A stretch of DNA of 64,000 nt, from assembly GCA_032718475.1 (NCBI GenBank), contig JAUCBJ010002777.1, positions 62,001-126,000 on the forward strand. The letters are read 5' to 3'. Below, one piece after another: positions 50,101-63,300 of this stretch. The DNA is from Nemertoderma westbladi. Its lineage: Eukaryota; Xenacoelomorpha; Nemertodermatida; Nemertodermatidae. The stretch's first letter is position 1; each line of letters begins with the position of its first letter. A program made the translations under genes and the position numbers. The notes under the pieces were generated by a model. The model was given only the letters and a program-made list of their open reading frames with translations. It made no database searches and was not told the DNA's origin.

Positions 50101-53100
50101 ACACAGATACTTTACACGAACCCCCTTCGATCGAGGCTTTATTTGCACTCACACAGATACTTTACACGAACCCCCTTCGATCGAGGCTTTATTTGCACTC
50201 ACACAGATACTTTACTCTGCCCCCACTTCGAGGCTTTATTTGCACTCACACAGATACTTTACACTGCCCCCACTTCGAGGCTTTATTTGCACTCACACAG
50301 ATACTTTACACGAACCCCCTTCGATCGAGACTTTATTTGCACTCACACAGATACTTTACACTGCCCCCACTTCGAGGCTTTATTTGCACTCACACAGATA
50401 CTTTACACGAACCCCCTTCGATCGAGACTTTATTTGCACTCACACAGATACTTTACACGAACCCCCTTCGATCGAGACTTTATTTGCACTCACACAGATA
50501 CTTTACACTGCCCCCACTTCGAGGCTTTATTTGCACTCACACAGATACTTTACACGAACCCCCTTCGATCGAGACTTTATTTACACTCACACAGATACTT
50601 TACACTGCCCCCACTTCGAGGCTTTATTTGCACTCACACAGATACTTTACACGAACCCCCTTCGATCGAGGCTTTATTTGCACTCACACAGATACTTTAC
50701 ACTGCCCCCCACTTCGAGGCTTTATTTGCACTCACACAGATACTTTACACGAACCCCCTTCGATCGAGGCTTTATTTGCACTCACACAGATACTTTACAC
50801 TGCCCCCCACTTCGAGGCTTTATTTGCACTCACACAGATACTTTACACGAACCCCCTTCGATCGAGGCTTTATTTGCACTCACACAGATACTTTACACTG
50901 CCCCCACTTCGAGACTTTATTTACACTCACACAGATACTTTACACGAACCCCCTTCGATCGAGGCTTTATTTGCACTCACACAGATACTTTACACTGCCC
51001 CCACTTCGAGGCTTTATTTGCACTCACACAGATACTTTACACTGTACTCACGGCAACGCTTTATTTGCACTCACACAGATACTTTACTCTGCCCCCACTT
51101 CGAGGCTTTATTTGCACTCACACAGATACTTTACACGAACCCCCTTCGATCGAGGCTTTATTTGCACTCACACAGATACTTTACTCTGCCCCCACTTCGA
51201 GGCTTTATTTGCACTCACACAGATACTTTACACGAACCCCCTTCGATCGAGGCTTTATTTGCACTCACACAGATACTTTACACTGCCCCCACTTCGAGAC
51301 TTTATTTGCACTCACACAGATACTTTACACTGTACTCACGGCAACGCTTTATTTGCACTCACACAGATACTTTACTCTGCCCCCACTTCGAGGCTTTATT
51401 TACACTCACACAGATACTTTACACTGCCCCCACTTCGATCGAGGCTTTATTTGCACTCACACAGATACTTTACACTGCCCTCACTTCGAGACTTTATTTA
51501 CACTCACACAGATACTTTACACGAACCCCCTTCGATCGAGGCTTTATTTGCACTCACACAGATACTTTACACTGCCCCCACTTCGAGGCTTTATTTACAC
51601 TCACACAGATACTTTACACTGCCCTCACTTCGAGACTTTATTTACACTCACACAGATACTTTACACGAACCCCCTTCGATCGAGGCTTTATTTGCACTCA
51701 CACAGATACTTTACACTGCCCCCACTTCGAGGCTTTATTTGCACTCACACAGATACTTTACACTGCCCCCACTTCGTGGCTTTATTTGCACTCACACAGA
51801 TACTTTACACTGTACTCACGGCAACGCTTTATTTGCACTCACACAGATACTTTACTCTGCCCCCACTTCGAGGCTTTATTTACACTCACACAGATACTTT
51901 ACACTGCCCTCACTTCGAGACTTTATTTACACTCACACAGATACTTTACACGAACCCCCTTCGATCGAGGCTTTATTTGCACTCACACAGATACTTTACA
52001 CTGCCCCCACTTCGAGACTTTATTTGCACTCACACAGATACTTTACACTGTACTCACGGCAACGCTTTATTTGCACTCACACAGATACTTTACACTGCCC
52101 CCACTTCGAGGCTTTATTTGCACTCACACAGATACTTTACACTGCCCCCACTTCGAGACTTTATTTGCACTCACACAGATACTTTACACTGTACTCACGG
52201 CAACGCTTTATTTGCACTCACACAGATACTTTACTCTGCCCCCACTTCGAGGCTTTATTTACACTCACACAGATACTTTACACTGCCCCCACTTCGATCG
52301 AGGCTTTATTTGCACTCACACAGATACTTTACACTGTACTCACGGCAACGCTTTATTTGCACTCACACAGATACTTTACACTGCCCCCACTTCGAGACTT
52401 TATTTGCACTCACACAGATACTTTACTCTGCCCCCACTTCGAGGCTTTATTTGCACTCACACAGATACTTTACACTGCCCCCACTTCGAGGCTTTATTTG
52501 CACTCACACAGATACTTTACACTGCCCCCACTTCGAGGCTTTATTTGCACTCACACAGATACTTTACACTGCCCCCACTTCGAGGCTTTATTTGCACTCA
52601 CACAGATACTTTACACTGCCCCCACTTCGAGGCTTTATTTGCACTCACACAGATACTTTACACTGCCCCCACTTCGAGACTTTATTTGCACTCACACAGA
52701 TACTTTACTCTGCCCCCACTTCGAGGCTTTATTTGCACTCACACAGATACTTTACACTGCCCCCACTTCGAGGCTTTATTTGCACTCACACAGATACTTT
52801 ACACTGCCCCCACTTCGAGGCTTTATTTGCACTCACACAGATACTTTACACTGCCCCCACTTCGAGGCTTTATTTGCACTCACACAGATACTTTACACTG
52901 CCCCCACTTCGAGGCTTTATTTGCACTCACACAGATACTTTACACTGCCCCCACTTCGAGGCTTTATTTGCACTCACACAGATACTTTACACTGCCCCCA
53001 CTTCGAGACTTTATTTGCACTCACACAGATACTTTACACTGTACTCACGGCAACGCTTTATTTGCACTCACACAGATACTTTACTCTGCCCCCACTTCGA

Positions 53101-55989
53101 GGCTTTATTTGCACTCACACAGATACTTTACACTGCCCCCACTTCGAGGCTTTATTTGCACTCACACAGATACTTTACACTGCCCCCACTTCGAGGCTTT
53201 ATTTGCACTCACACAGATACTTTACACTGCCCCCACTTCGAGGCTTTATTTGCACTCACACAGATACTTTACACTGCCCCCACTTCGAGGCTTTATTTGC
53301 ACTCACACAGATACTTTACACTGCCCCCACTTCGAGGCTTTATTTGCACTCACACAGATACTTTACACTGCCCCCACTTCGAGGCTTTATTTGCACTCAC
53401 ACAGATACTTTACACTGCCCCCCACTTCGAGGCTTTATTTGCACTCACACAGATACTTTACACTGCCCCCACTTCGAGACTTTATTTGCACTCACACAGA
53501 TACTTTACACTGTACTCACGGCAACGCTTTATTTGCACTCACACAGATACTTTACTCTGCCCCCACTTCGAGGCTTTATTTGCACTCACACAGATACTTT
53601 ACACTGCCCCCACTTCGAGACTTTATTTGCACTCACACAGATACTTTACACTGTACTCACGGCAACGCTTTATTTGCACTCACACAGATACTTTACTCTG
53701 CCCCCACTTCGAGGCTTTATTTGCACTCACACAGATACTTTACACTGCCCCCACTTCGAGACTTTATTTGCACTCACACAGATACTTTACACTGTACTCA
53801 CGGCAACGCTTTATTTGCACTCACACAGATACTTTACACTGCCCCCACTTCGAGGCTTTATTTGCACTCACACAGATACTTTACACGAACCCCCTTCGAT
53901 CGAGGCTTTATTTGCACTCACACAGATACTTTACACTGCCCCCACTTCGAGGCTTTATTTGCACTCACACAGATACTTTACACTGCCCCCACTTCGAGGC
54001 TTTATTTGCACTCACACAGATACTTTACACTGCCCCCACTTCGAGGCTTTATTTGCACTCACACAGATACTTTACACTGTACTCACGGCAACGCTTTATT
54101 TGCACTCACACAGATACTTTACACTGCCCCCACTTCGAGGCTTTATTTACACTCACACAGATACTTTACACTGCCCCCACTTCGAGGCTTTATTTGCACT
54201 CACACAGATACTTTACACTGCCCCCACTTCGAGGCTTTATTTGCACTCACACAGATACTTTACACTGCCCCCACTTCGAGGCTTTATTTGCACTCACACA
54301 GATACTTTACACTGTACTCACGGCAACGCTTTATTTGCACTCACACAGATACTTTACACTGCCCCCACTTCGAGGCTTTATTTGCACTCACACAGATACT
54401 TTACTCTGCCCCCACTTCGAGGCTTTATTTGCACTCACACAGACACTTTACTCTGCCCCCACTTCGAGGCTTTATTTACACTCACACAGATACTTTACAC
54501 TGTACTCACGGCAACGCTTTATTTGCACTCACACAGATACTTTACACTGTACTCACTTCGAGACTTTATTTGCACTCACACAGATACTTTACACTGCCCC
54601 CACTTCGAGGCTTTATTTGCACTCACACAGATACTTTACACTGCCCCCACTTCGAGGCTTTATTTACACTCACACAGATACTTTACACTGCCCCCACTTC
54701 GAGGCTTTATTTGCACTCACACAGATACTTTCCCTTCCCCCACTTCGAGGCTTTATTTGCACTCACACAGATACTTTACACTGTACTCACGGCAACGCTT
54801 TATTTGCACTCACACAGATACTTTACACTGTACTCACTTCGAGACTTTATTTGCACTCACACAGATACTTTACACTGCCCCCACTTCGAGGCTTTATTTG
54901 CACTCACACAGATACTTTACACTGCCCCCACTTCGAGGCTTTATTTACACTCACACAGATACTTTACACTGTACTCACGGCAACGCTTTATTTGCACTCA
55001 CACAGATACTTTACACTGCCCCCACTTCGAGGCTTTATTTGCACTCACACAGATACTTTACACTGCCCCCACTTCGAGGCTTTATTTGCACTCACACAGA
55101 TACTTTACACTGCCCCCACTTCGAGGCTTTATTTGCACTCACACAGATACTTTACACTGCCCCCACTTCGAGGCTTTATTTACACTCACACAGATACTTT
55201 ACACTGCCCCCACTTCGAGGCTTTATTTGCACTCACACAGATACTTTACACTGCCCCCACTTCGAGGCTTTATTTGCACTCACACAGATACTTTACACTG
55301 CCCCCACTTCGAGGCTTTATTTGCACTCACACAGATACTTTACACTGCCCCCACTTCGAGGCTTTATTTGCACTCACACAGATACTTTACACTGCCCCCA
55401 CTTCGAGGCTTTATTTGCACTCACACAGATACTTTACACTGCCCCCACTTCGAGGCTTTATTTGCACTCACACAGATACTTTACACTGCCCCCACTTCGA
55501 GGCTTTATTTGCACTCACACAGATACTTTACACTGCCCCCACTTCGAGGCTTTATTTGCACTCACACAGATACTTTACACTGCCCCCACTTCGAGGCTTT
55601 ATTTACACTCACACAGATACTTTACACTGTACTCACGGCAACGCTTTATTTGCACTCACACAGATACTTTACACTGCCCCCACTTCGAGGCTTTATTTGC
55701 ACTCACACAGATACTTTACACTGCCCCCACTTCGAGGCTTTATTTGCACTCACACAGATACTTTACACTGCCCCCACTTCGAGGCTTTATTTGCACTCAC
55801 ACAGATACTTTACACTGCCCCCACTTCGAGGCTTTATTTGCACTCACACAGATACTTTACACTGTACTCACGGCAACGCTTTATTTGCACTCACACAGAT
55901 ACTTTACACTGCCCCCACTTCGAGGCTTTATTTGCACTCACACAGATACTTTACACTGCCCCCACTTCGAGGCTTTATTTGCACTCACA

Positions 55990-58200
55990 CAGATACTTTA
56001 CACTGAACCCACTTCGAGGCTTTATTTGCACTCACACAGATACTTTACACTGCCCCCACTTCGAGGCTTTATTTGCACTCACACAGATACTTTACACTGC
56101 CCCCACTTCGAGGCTTTATTTGCACTCCCACAGATACTTTACACTGCCCCCACTTCGAGGCTTTATTTACACTCACACAGATACTTTACACTGCCCCCAC
56201 TTCGAGGCTTTATTTGCACTCACACAGATACTTTCCCTTCCCCCACTTCGAGGCTTTATTTGCACTCACACAGATACTTTACACTGTACTCACGGCAACG
56301 CTTTATTTGCACTCACACAGATACTTTACACTGCCCCCACTTCGAGGCTTTATTTGCACTCACACAGATACTTTACACTGCCCCCACTTCGAGGCTTTAT
56401 TTGCACTCACACAGATACTTTACACTGCCCCCACTTCGAGGCTTTGTTTGCACTCACACAGACACTTTACACTGCCCCCCACTTCGAGGCTTTATTTGCA
56501 CTCACACAGATACTTTACACTGCCCCCACTTCGAGGCTTTATTTGCACTCACACAGATACTTTACACTGAACCCACTTCGAGGCTTTATTTGCACTCACA
56601 CAGATACTTTACACTGCCCCCACTTCGAGGCTTTATTTGCACTCACACAGATACTTTACACTGCCCCCACTTCGAGGCTTTATTTGCACTCCCACAGATA
56701 CTTTACACGAACCCCCTTCGATCGAGGCTTTATTTGCACTCACACAGATACTTTACACTGCCCCCACTTCGAGGCTTTATTTGCACTGACACAGATACTT
56801 TACACGAACCCACTTCGATCGAGGCTTTATTTGCACTCACACAGATACTTTACACTGTACTCACGGCAACGCTTTATTTGCACTCACACAGATACTTTAC
56901 ACTGCCCCCACTTCGAGACTTTATTTGCACTCACACAGATACTTTACACTGCCCCCACTTCGAGGCTTTATTTGCACTCACACAGATACTTTACACTGCC
57001 CCCACTTCGAGGCTTTATTTACACTCACACAGATACTTTACACTGCCCCCACTTCGAGGCTTTATTTGCACTCACACAGATACTTTCCCTTCCCCCACTT
57101 CGAGGCTTTATTTGCACTCACACAGATACTTTACACTGTACTCACGGCAACGCTTTATTTGCACTCACACAGATACTTTACACTGCCCCCACTTCGAGGC
57201 TTTATTTGCACTCACACAGATACTTTACACTGCCCCCACTTCGAGGCTTTATTTGCACTCACACAGATACTTTACACTGAACCCACTTCGAGGCTTTATT
57301 TGCACTCACACAGATACTTTACACTGCCCCCACTTCGAGGCTTTATTTGCACTCACACAGATACTTTACACTGCCCCCACTTCGAGGCTTTATTTGCACT
57401 CCCACAGATACTTTACACGAACCCCCTTCGATCGAGGCTTTATTTGCACTCACACAGATACTTTACACTGCCCCCACTTCGAGGCTTTATTTGCACTCAC
57501 ACAGATACTTTACACTGCCCCCACTTCGAGGCTTTATTTGCACTCACACAGATACTTTACACTGCCCCCACTTCGAGGCTTTATTTGCACTCACACAGAT
57601 ACTTTACACTGCCCCCACTTCGAGGCTTTATTTGCACTCACACAGATACTTTACACTGCCCCCACTTCGAGGCTTTATTTGCACTCACACAGATACTTTA
57701 CACTGCCCCCACTTCGAGGCTTTATTTGCACTCACACAGATACTTTACACTGCCCCCACTTCGAGGCTTTATTTGCACTCACACAGATACTTTACACTGC
57801 CCCCACTTCGAGGCTTTATTTGCACTCACACAGATACTTTACACTGCCCAACCCTCGAGACTTTATTTGCACTCCCACAGATACTTTACACGAACCCCCT
57901 TCGATCGAGGCTTTATTTGCACTCACACAGATACTTTACACTGTACTCACGGCAACGCTTTATTTGCACTCACACAGATACTTTACACTGTACTCACGGC
58001 AACGCTTTATTTGCACTCACACAGATACTTTACACTGTACTCACGGCAACGCTTTATTTGCACTCACACAGATACTTTACACTGCCCCCACTTCGAGGCT
58101 TTATTTACACTCACACAGATACTTTACACTGCCCCCACTTCGAGGCTTTATTTGCACTCACACAGATACTTTACACTGAACCCACTTCGAGGCTTTATTT
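55990..58200. repeat. Satellite B: block marked by ACTGAACCCACTTCGAGG units
   Basis: CACTGAACCCAC occurs at 56001, 56565, 57275 and 58174, spaced 564, 710 and 899 bp. CCCTTCCCCCAC units at about 56,230 and 57,087, and a CACTCCCACAG variant, occupy similar places in successive intervals, so this seems to be a large, length-variable higher-order repeat. Confidence 0.75.
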
Positions 58201-58429
58201 GCACTCACACAGATACTTTACACTGCCCCCACTTCGAGGCTTTATTTGCACTCACACAGATACTTTACACTGCCCCCACTTCGAGGCTTTATTTGCACTC
58301 ACACAGATACTTTACACGAACCCCCTTCGATCGAGGCTTTATTTGCACTCACACAGATACTTTACACTGCCCCCACTTCGAGGCTTTATTTGCACTCACA
58401 CAGATACTTTACACTGTACTCACGGCAAC

Positions 58430-59870
58430 GCTTTATTTGCACTCACACAGATACTTTACACTGCCCCCACTTCGAGGCTTTATTTGCACTCACACAGATA
58501 CTTTACACTGCCCCCACTTCGAGGCTTTATTTGCACTCACACAGATACTTTACACTGCCCCCACTTCGAGACTTTATTTGCACTCACACAGATACTTTAC
58601 ACTGCCCCCACTTCGTGGCTTTATTTGCACTCACACAGATACTTTACTCTGCCCCCACTTCGAGGCTTTATTTGCACTCACACAGATACTTTACACTGCC
58701 CCCACTTCGAGACTTTATTTGCACTCACACAGATACTTTACACTGCCCCCACTTCGTGGCTTTATTTGCACTCACACAGATACTTTACTCTGCCCCCACT
58801 TCGAGACTTTATTTGCACTCACACAGATACTTTACACTGCCCCCACTTCGTGGCTTTATTTGCACTCACACAGATACTTTACTCTGCCCCCACTTCGAGG
58901 CTTTATTTACACTCACACAGATACTTTACACGAACCCCCTTCGAGGCTTTATTTACACTCACACAGACACTTTACACGAACCCCCTTCGAGGCTTTATTT
59001 ACACTCACACAGATACTTTACACGAACCCCCTTCGAGGCTTTATTTACACTCACACAGATACTTTACACGAACCCCCTTCGATCGAGGCTTTATTTGCAC
59101 TCACACAGATACTTTACACTGCCCCCACTTCGAGGCTTTATTTGCACTCACACAGATACTTTACACTGCCCCCACTTCGAGGCTTTATTTGCACTCACAC
59201 AGATACTTTACACTGCCCCCACTTCGAGGCTTTATTTACACTCACACAGAAACTTTACACGAACCCCCTTCGATCGAGGCTTTATTTGCACTCACACAGA
59301 TACTTTACACTGCCCCCACTTCGAGGCTTTATTTGCACTCACACAGATACTTTACACTGCCCCCACTTCGAGACTTTATTTGCACTCACACAGATACTTT
59401 ACACTGCCCCCACTTCGTGGCTTTATTTGCACTCACACAGATACTTTACACTGCCCCCACTTCGAGGCTTTATTTGCACTCACACAGATACTTTACACTG
59501 CCCCCACTTCGAGACTTTATTTGCACTCACACAGATACTTTACACTGCCCCCACTTCGAGGCTTTATTTGCACTCACACAGATACTTTACTCTGCCCCCA
59601 CTTCGAGGCTTTATTTGCACTCACACAGATACTTTACTCTGCCCCCCACTTCGAGGCTTTATTTGCACTGACACAGATACTTTACACTGCCCCCACTTCG
59701 AGGCTTTATTTGCACTCACACAGATACTTTACACGAACCCCCTTCGATCGAGGCTTTATTTGCACTCACACAGATACTTTACTCTGCCCCCACTTCGAGG
59801 CTTTATTTGCACTCACACAGATACTTTACACGAACCCCCTTCGATCGAGGCTTTATTTGCACTCACACAG
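58430..59870. repeat. Satellite B: CGTGG units and a short run of 46-bp units
   Basis: CGTGG and CGAGAC units return after 58,430. At about 58,930-59,040 three 46-bp units (GAACCCCCTTCGAGG with TTTACAC) stand in a row, one of them with CAGACAC. One unit at 59,250 has CAGAAAC. Confidence 0.82.
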
Positions 59871-60350
59871 ATACTTTACTCTGCCCCCCACTTCGTGGCT
59901 TTATTTGCACTCACACAGATACTTTACTCTGCCCCCCACTTCGAGGCTTTATTTGCACTCACACAGATACTTTACTCTGCCCCCCACTTCGAGGCTTTAT
60001 TTGCACTCACACAGATACTTTACTCTGCCCCCCACTTCGAGGCTTTATTTGCACTCACACAGATACTTTACACGAACCCCCTTCGATCGAGGCTTTATTT
60101 GCACTCACACAGATACTTTACACTGCCCCAACTTCGAGGCTTTATTTGCACTCACACAGATACTTTACACTGCCCCCACTTCGAGGCTTTATTTGCACTC
60201 ACACAGATACTTTACTCTGCCCCCCACTTCGAGGCTTTATTTGCACTCACACAGATACTTTACTCTGCCCCCCACTTCGAGGCTTTATTTGCACTCACAC
60301 AGATACTTTACTCTGCCCCCCACTTCGAGGCTTTATTTGCACTCACACAG
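59870..60350. repeat. Satellite B: runs of 48-bp CTCTGCCCCCC units
   Basis: ACTCTGCCCCCCAC starts at 59879, 59927, 59975 and 60023 (48 bp apart), and again at 60215, 60263 and 60311. These are short, recently amplified runs of a single unit type. Confidence 0.92.
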
Positions 60351-63300
60351 ATACTTTACACGAACCCCCTTCGATCGAGGCTTTATTTGCACTCACACAG
60401 ATACTTTACACTGCCCCCACTTCGAGGCTTTATTTGCACTCACACAGATACTTTACACTGCCCCCACTTCGAGGCTTTATTTGCACTCACACAGATACTT
60501 TACACTGCCCCCACTTCGTGGCTTTATTTGCACTCACACAGATACTTTACACTGCCCCCACTTCGTGGCTTTATTTGCACTCACACAGATACTTTACTCT
60601 GCCCCAACTTCGAGGCTTTATTTGCACTCACACAGATACTTTACACGAACCCCCTTCGATCGAGGCTTTATTTACACTCACACAGATACTTTACATGCCC
60701 CCACTTCGTGGCTTTATTTGCACTCACACAGATACTTTACTCTGCCCCCCACTTCGAGGCTTTATTTGCACTCACACAGATACTTTACACGAACCCCCTT
60801 CGATCGAGGCTTTATTTGCACTCACACAGATACTTTACACTGCCCCCACTTCGAGGCTTTATTTGCACTCACACAGATACTTTACACTGCCCCCACTTCG
60901 AGGCTTTATTTGCACTCACACAGATACTTTACACTGCCCCCACTTCGAGGCTTTATTTGCACTCACACAGATACTTTACACTGCCCCCACTTCGAGACTT
61001 TATTTGCACTCACACAGATACTTTACTCTGCCCCCACTTCGAGGCTTTATTTGCACTCACACAGATACTTTACACGAACCCCCTTCGATCGAGGCTTTAT
61101 TTGCACTCACACAGATACTTTACACGAACCCCCTTCGATCGAGGCTTTATTTGCACTCACACAGATACTTTACACTGCCCCCACTTCGAGGCTTTATTTG
61201 CACTCACACAGATACTTTACTCTGCCCCAACTTCGAGGCTTTATTTGCACTCACACAGATACTTTACACTGCCCCCACTTCGTGGCTTTATTTGCACTCA
61301 CACAGATACTTTACACTGCCCCCACTTCGTGGCTTTATTTGCACTCACACAGATACTTTACTCTGCCCCAACTTCGAGGCTTTATTTGCACTCACACAGA
61401 TACTTTACACGAACCCCCTTCGATCGAGGCTTTATTTGCACTCACACAGATACTTTACACTGCCCCCACTTCGAGGCTTTATTTGCACTCACACAGATAC
61501 TTTACACGAACCCCCTTCGATCGAGGCTTTATTTGCACTCACACAGATACTTTACACTGCCCCCACTTCGAGGCTTTATTTGCACTCACACAGATACTTT
61601 ACACTGCCCCCACTTCGAGACTTTATTTGCACTCACACAGATACTTTACTCTGCCCCAACTTCGAGGCTTTATTTGCACTCACACAGATACTTTACACTG
61701 CCCCCACTTCGTGGCTTTATTTGCACTCACACAGATACTTTACACTGCCCCCACTTCGAGGCTTTATTTGCACTCACACAGATACTTTACACGAACCCCC
61801 TTCGATCGAGGCTTTATTTGCACTCACACAGATACTTTACACTGCCCCCACTTCGAGGCTTTATTTGCACTCACACAGATACTTTACACTGCCCCCACTT
61901 CGAGACTTTATTTGCACTCACACAGATACTTTACACTGCCCCCACTTCGAGACTTTATTTGCACTCACACAGATACTTTACTCTGCCCCAACTTCGAGGC
62001 TTTATTTGCACTCACACAGATACTTTACTCTGCCCCAACTTCGAGGCTTTATTTGCACTCACACAGATACTTTACTCTGCCCCAACTTCGAGGCTTTATT
62101 TGCACTCACACAGATACTTTACACTGCCCCCACTTCGAGGCTTTATTTGCACTCACACAGATACTTTACACTGCCCCCACTTCGAGACTTTATTTGCACT
62201 CACACAGATACTTTACTCTGCCCCAACTTCGAGGCTTTATTTGCACTCACACAGATACTTTACACGAACCCCCTTCGATCGAGGCTTTATTTGCACTCAC
62301 ACAGATACTTTACACTGCCCCCACTTCGAGGCTTTATTTGCACTCACACAGATACTTTACACGAACCCCCTTCGATCGAGGCTTTATTTGCACTCACACA
62401 GATACTTTACACTGCCCCCACTTCGAGGCTTTATTTGCACTCACACAGATACTTTACACGAACCCCCTTCGATCGAGGCTTTATTTGCACTCACACAGAT
62501 ACTTTACACTGCCCCCACTTCGAGGCTTTATTTGCACTCACACAGATACTTTACACTGCCCCCACTTCGAGACTTTATTTGCACTCACACAGATACTTTA
62601 CTCTGCCCCAACTTCGAGGCTTTATTTGCACTCACACAGATACTTTACACTGCCCCCACTTCGTGGCTTTATTTGCACTCACACAGATACTTTACACTGC
62701 CCCCACTTCGAGGCTTTATTTGCACTCACACAGATACTTTACACGAACCCCCTTCGATCGAGGCTTTATTTGCACTCACACAGATACTTTACACTGCCCC
62801 CACTTCGAGGCTTTATTTGCACTCACACAGATACTTTACACTGCCCCCACTTCGAGACTTTATTTGCACTCACACAGATACTTTACTCTGCCCCAACTTC
62901 GAGGCTTTATTTGCACTCACACAGATACTTTACACTGCCCCCACTTCGTGGCTTTATTTGCACTCACACAGATACTTTACACTGCCCCCACTTCGTGGCT
63001 TTATTTGCACTCACACAGATACTTTACTCTGCCCCAACTTCGAGGCTTTATTTGCACTCACACAGATACTTTACACTGCCCCCACTTCGAGGCTTTATTT
63101 GCACTCACACAGATACTTTACACTGCCCCCACTTCTATGCTTTATTTGCACTCACACAGATACTTTACACTGCCCCCACTTCGTGGCTTTATTTGCACTC
63201 ACACAGATACTTTACTCTGCCCCAACTTCGAGGCTTTATTTGCACTCACACAGATACTTTACACTGCCCCCACTTCGAGGCTTTATTTGCACTCACACAG

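Larger units (their letters stand above)
43177..58430. repeat. Satellite B: zone carrying the GTACTCACGGCAACG variant
   Basis: About 45 units replace CCCCCACTTCGAGG with TACTCACGGCAACG, keeping the 47-bp length. The first is at about 43,187 and the last at about 58,420; none was seen outside this interval. They are sparse at first, dense from 45.2 kb, and three stand in a row at 57.94-58.06 kb. Between about 52.4 and 57.8 kb plain 47-bp units predominate. Confidence 0.92.

Noticed and set aside
40955-57280. Open frame of 5,441 codons on the plus strand, plus similar giant frames (12,469-21,042; 21,752-30,196; 36,513-48,866; 45,238-58,179)
   Set aside because: They are by-products of a satellite unit without forward stops. 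Several frames overlap in the same DNA, unit lengths are not multiples of three, and the frames begin and end at random unit variants.
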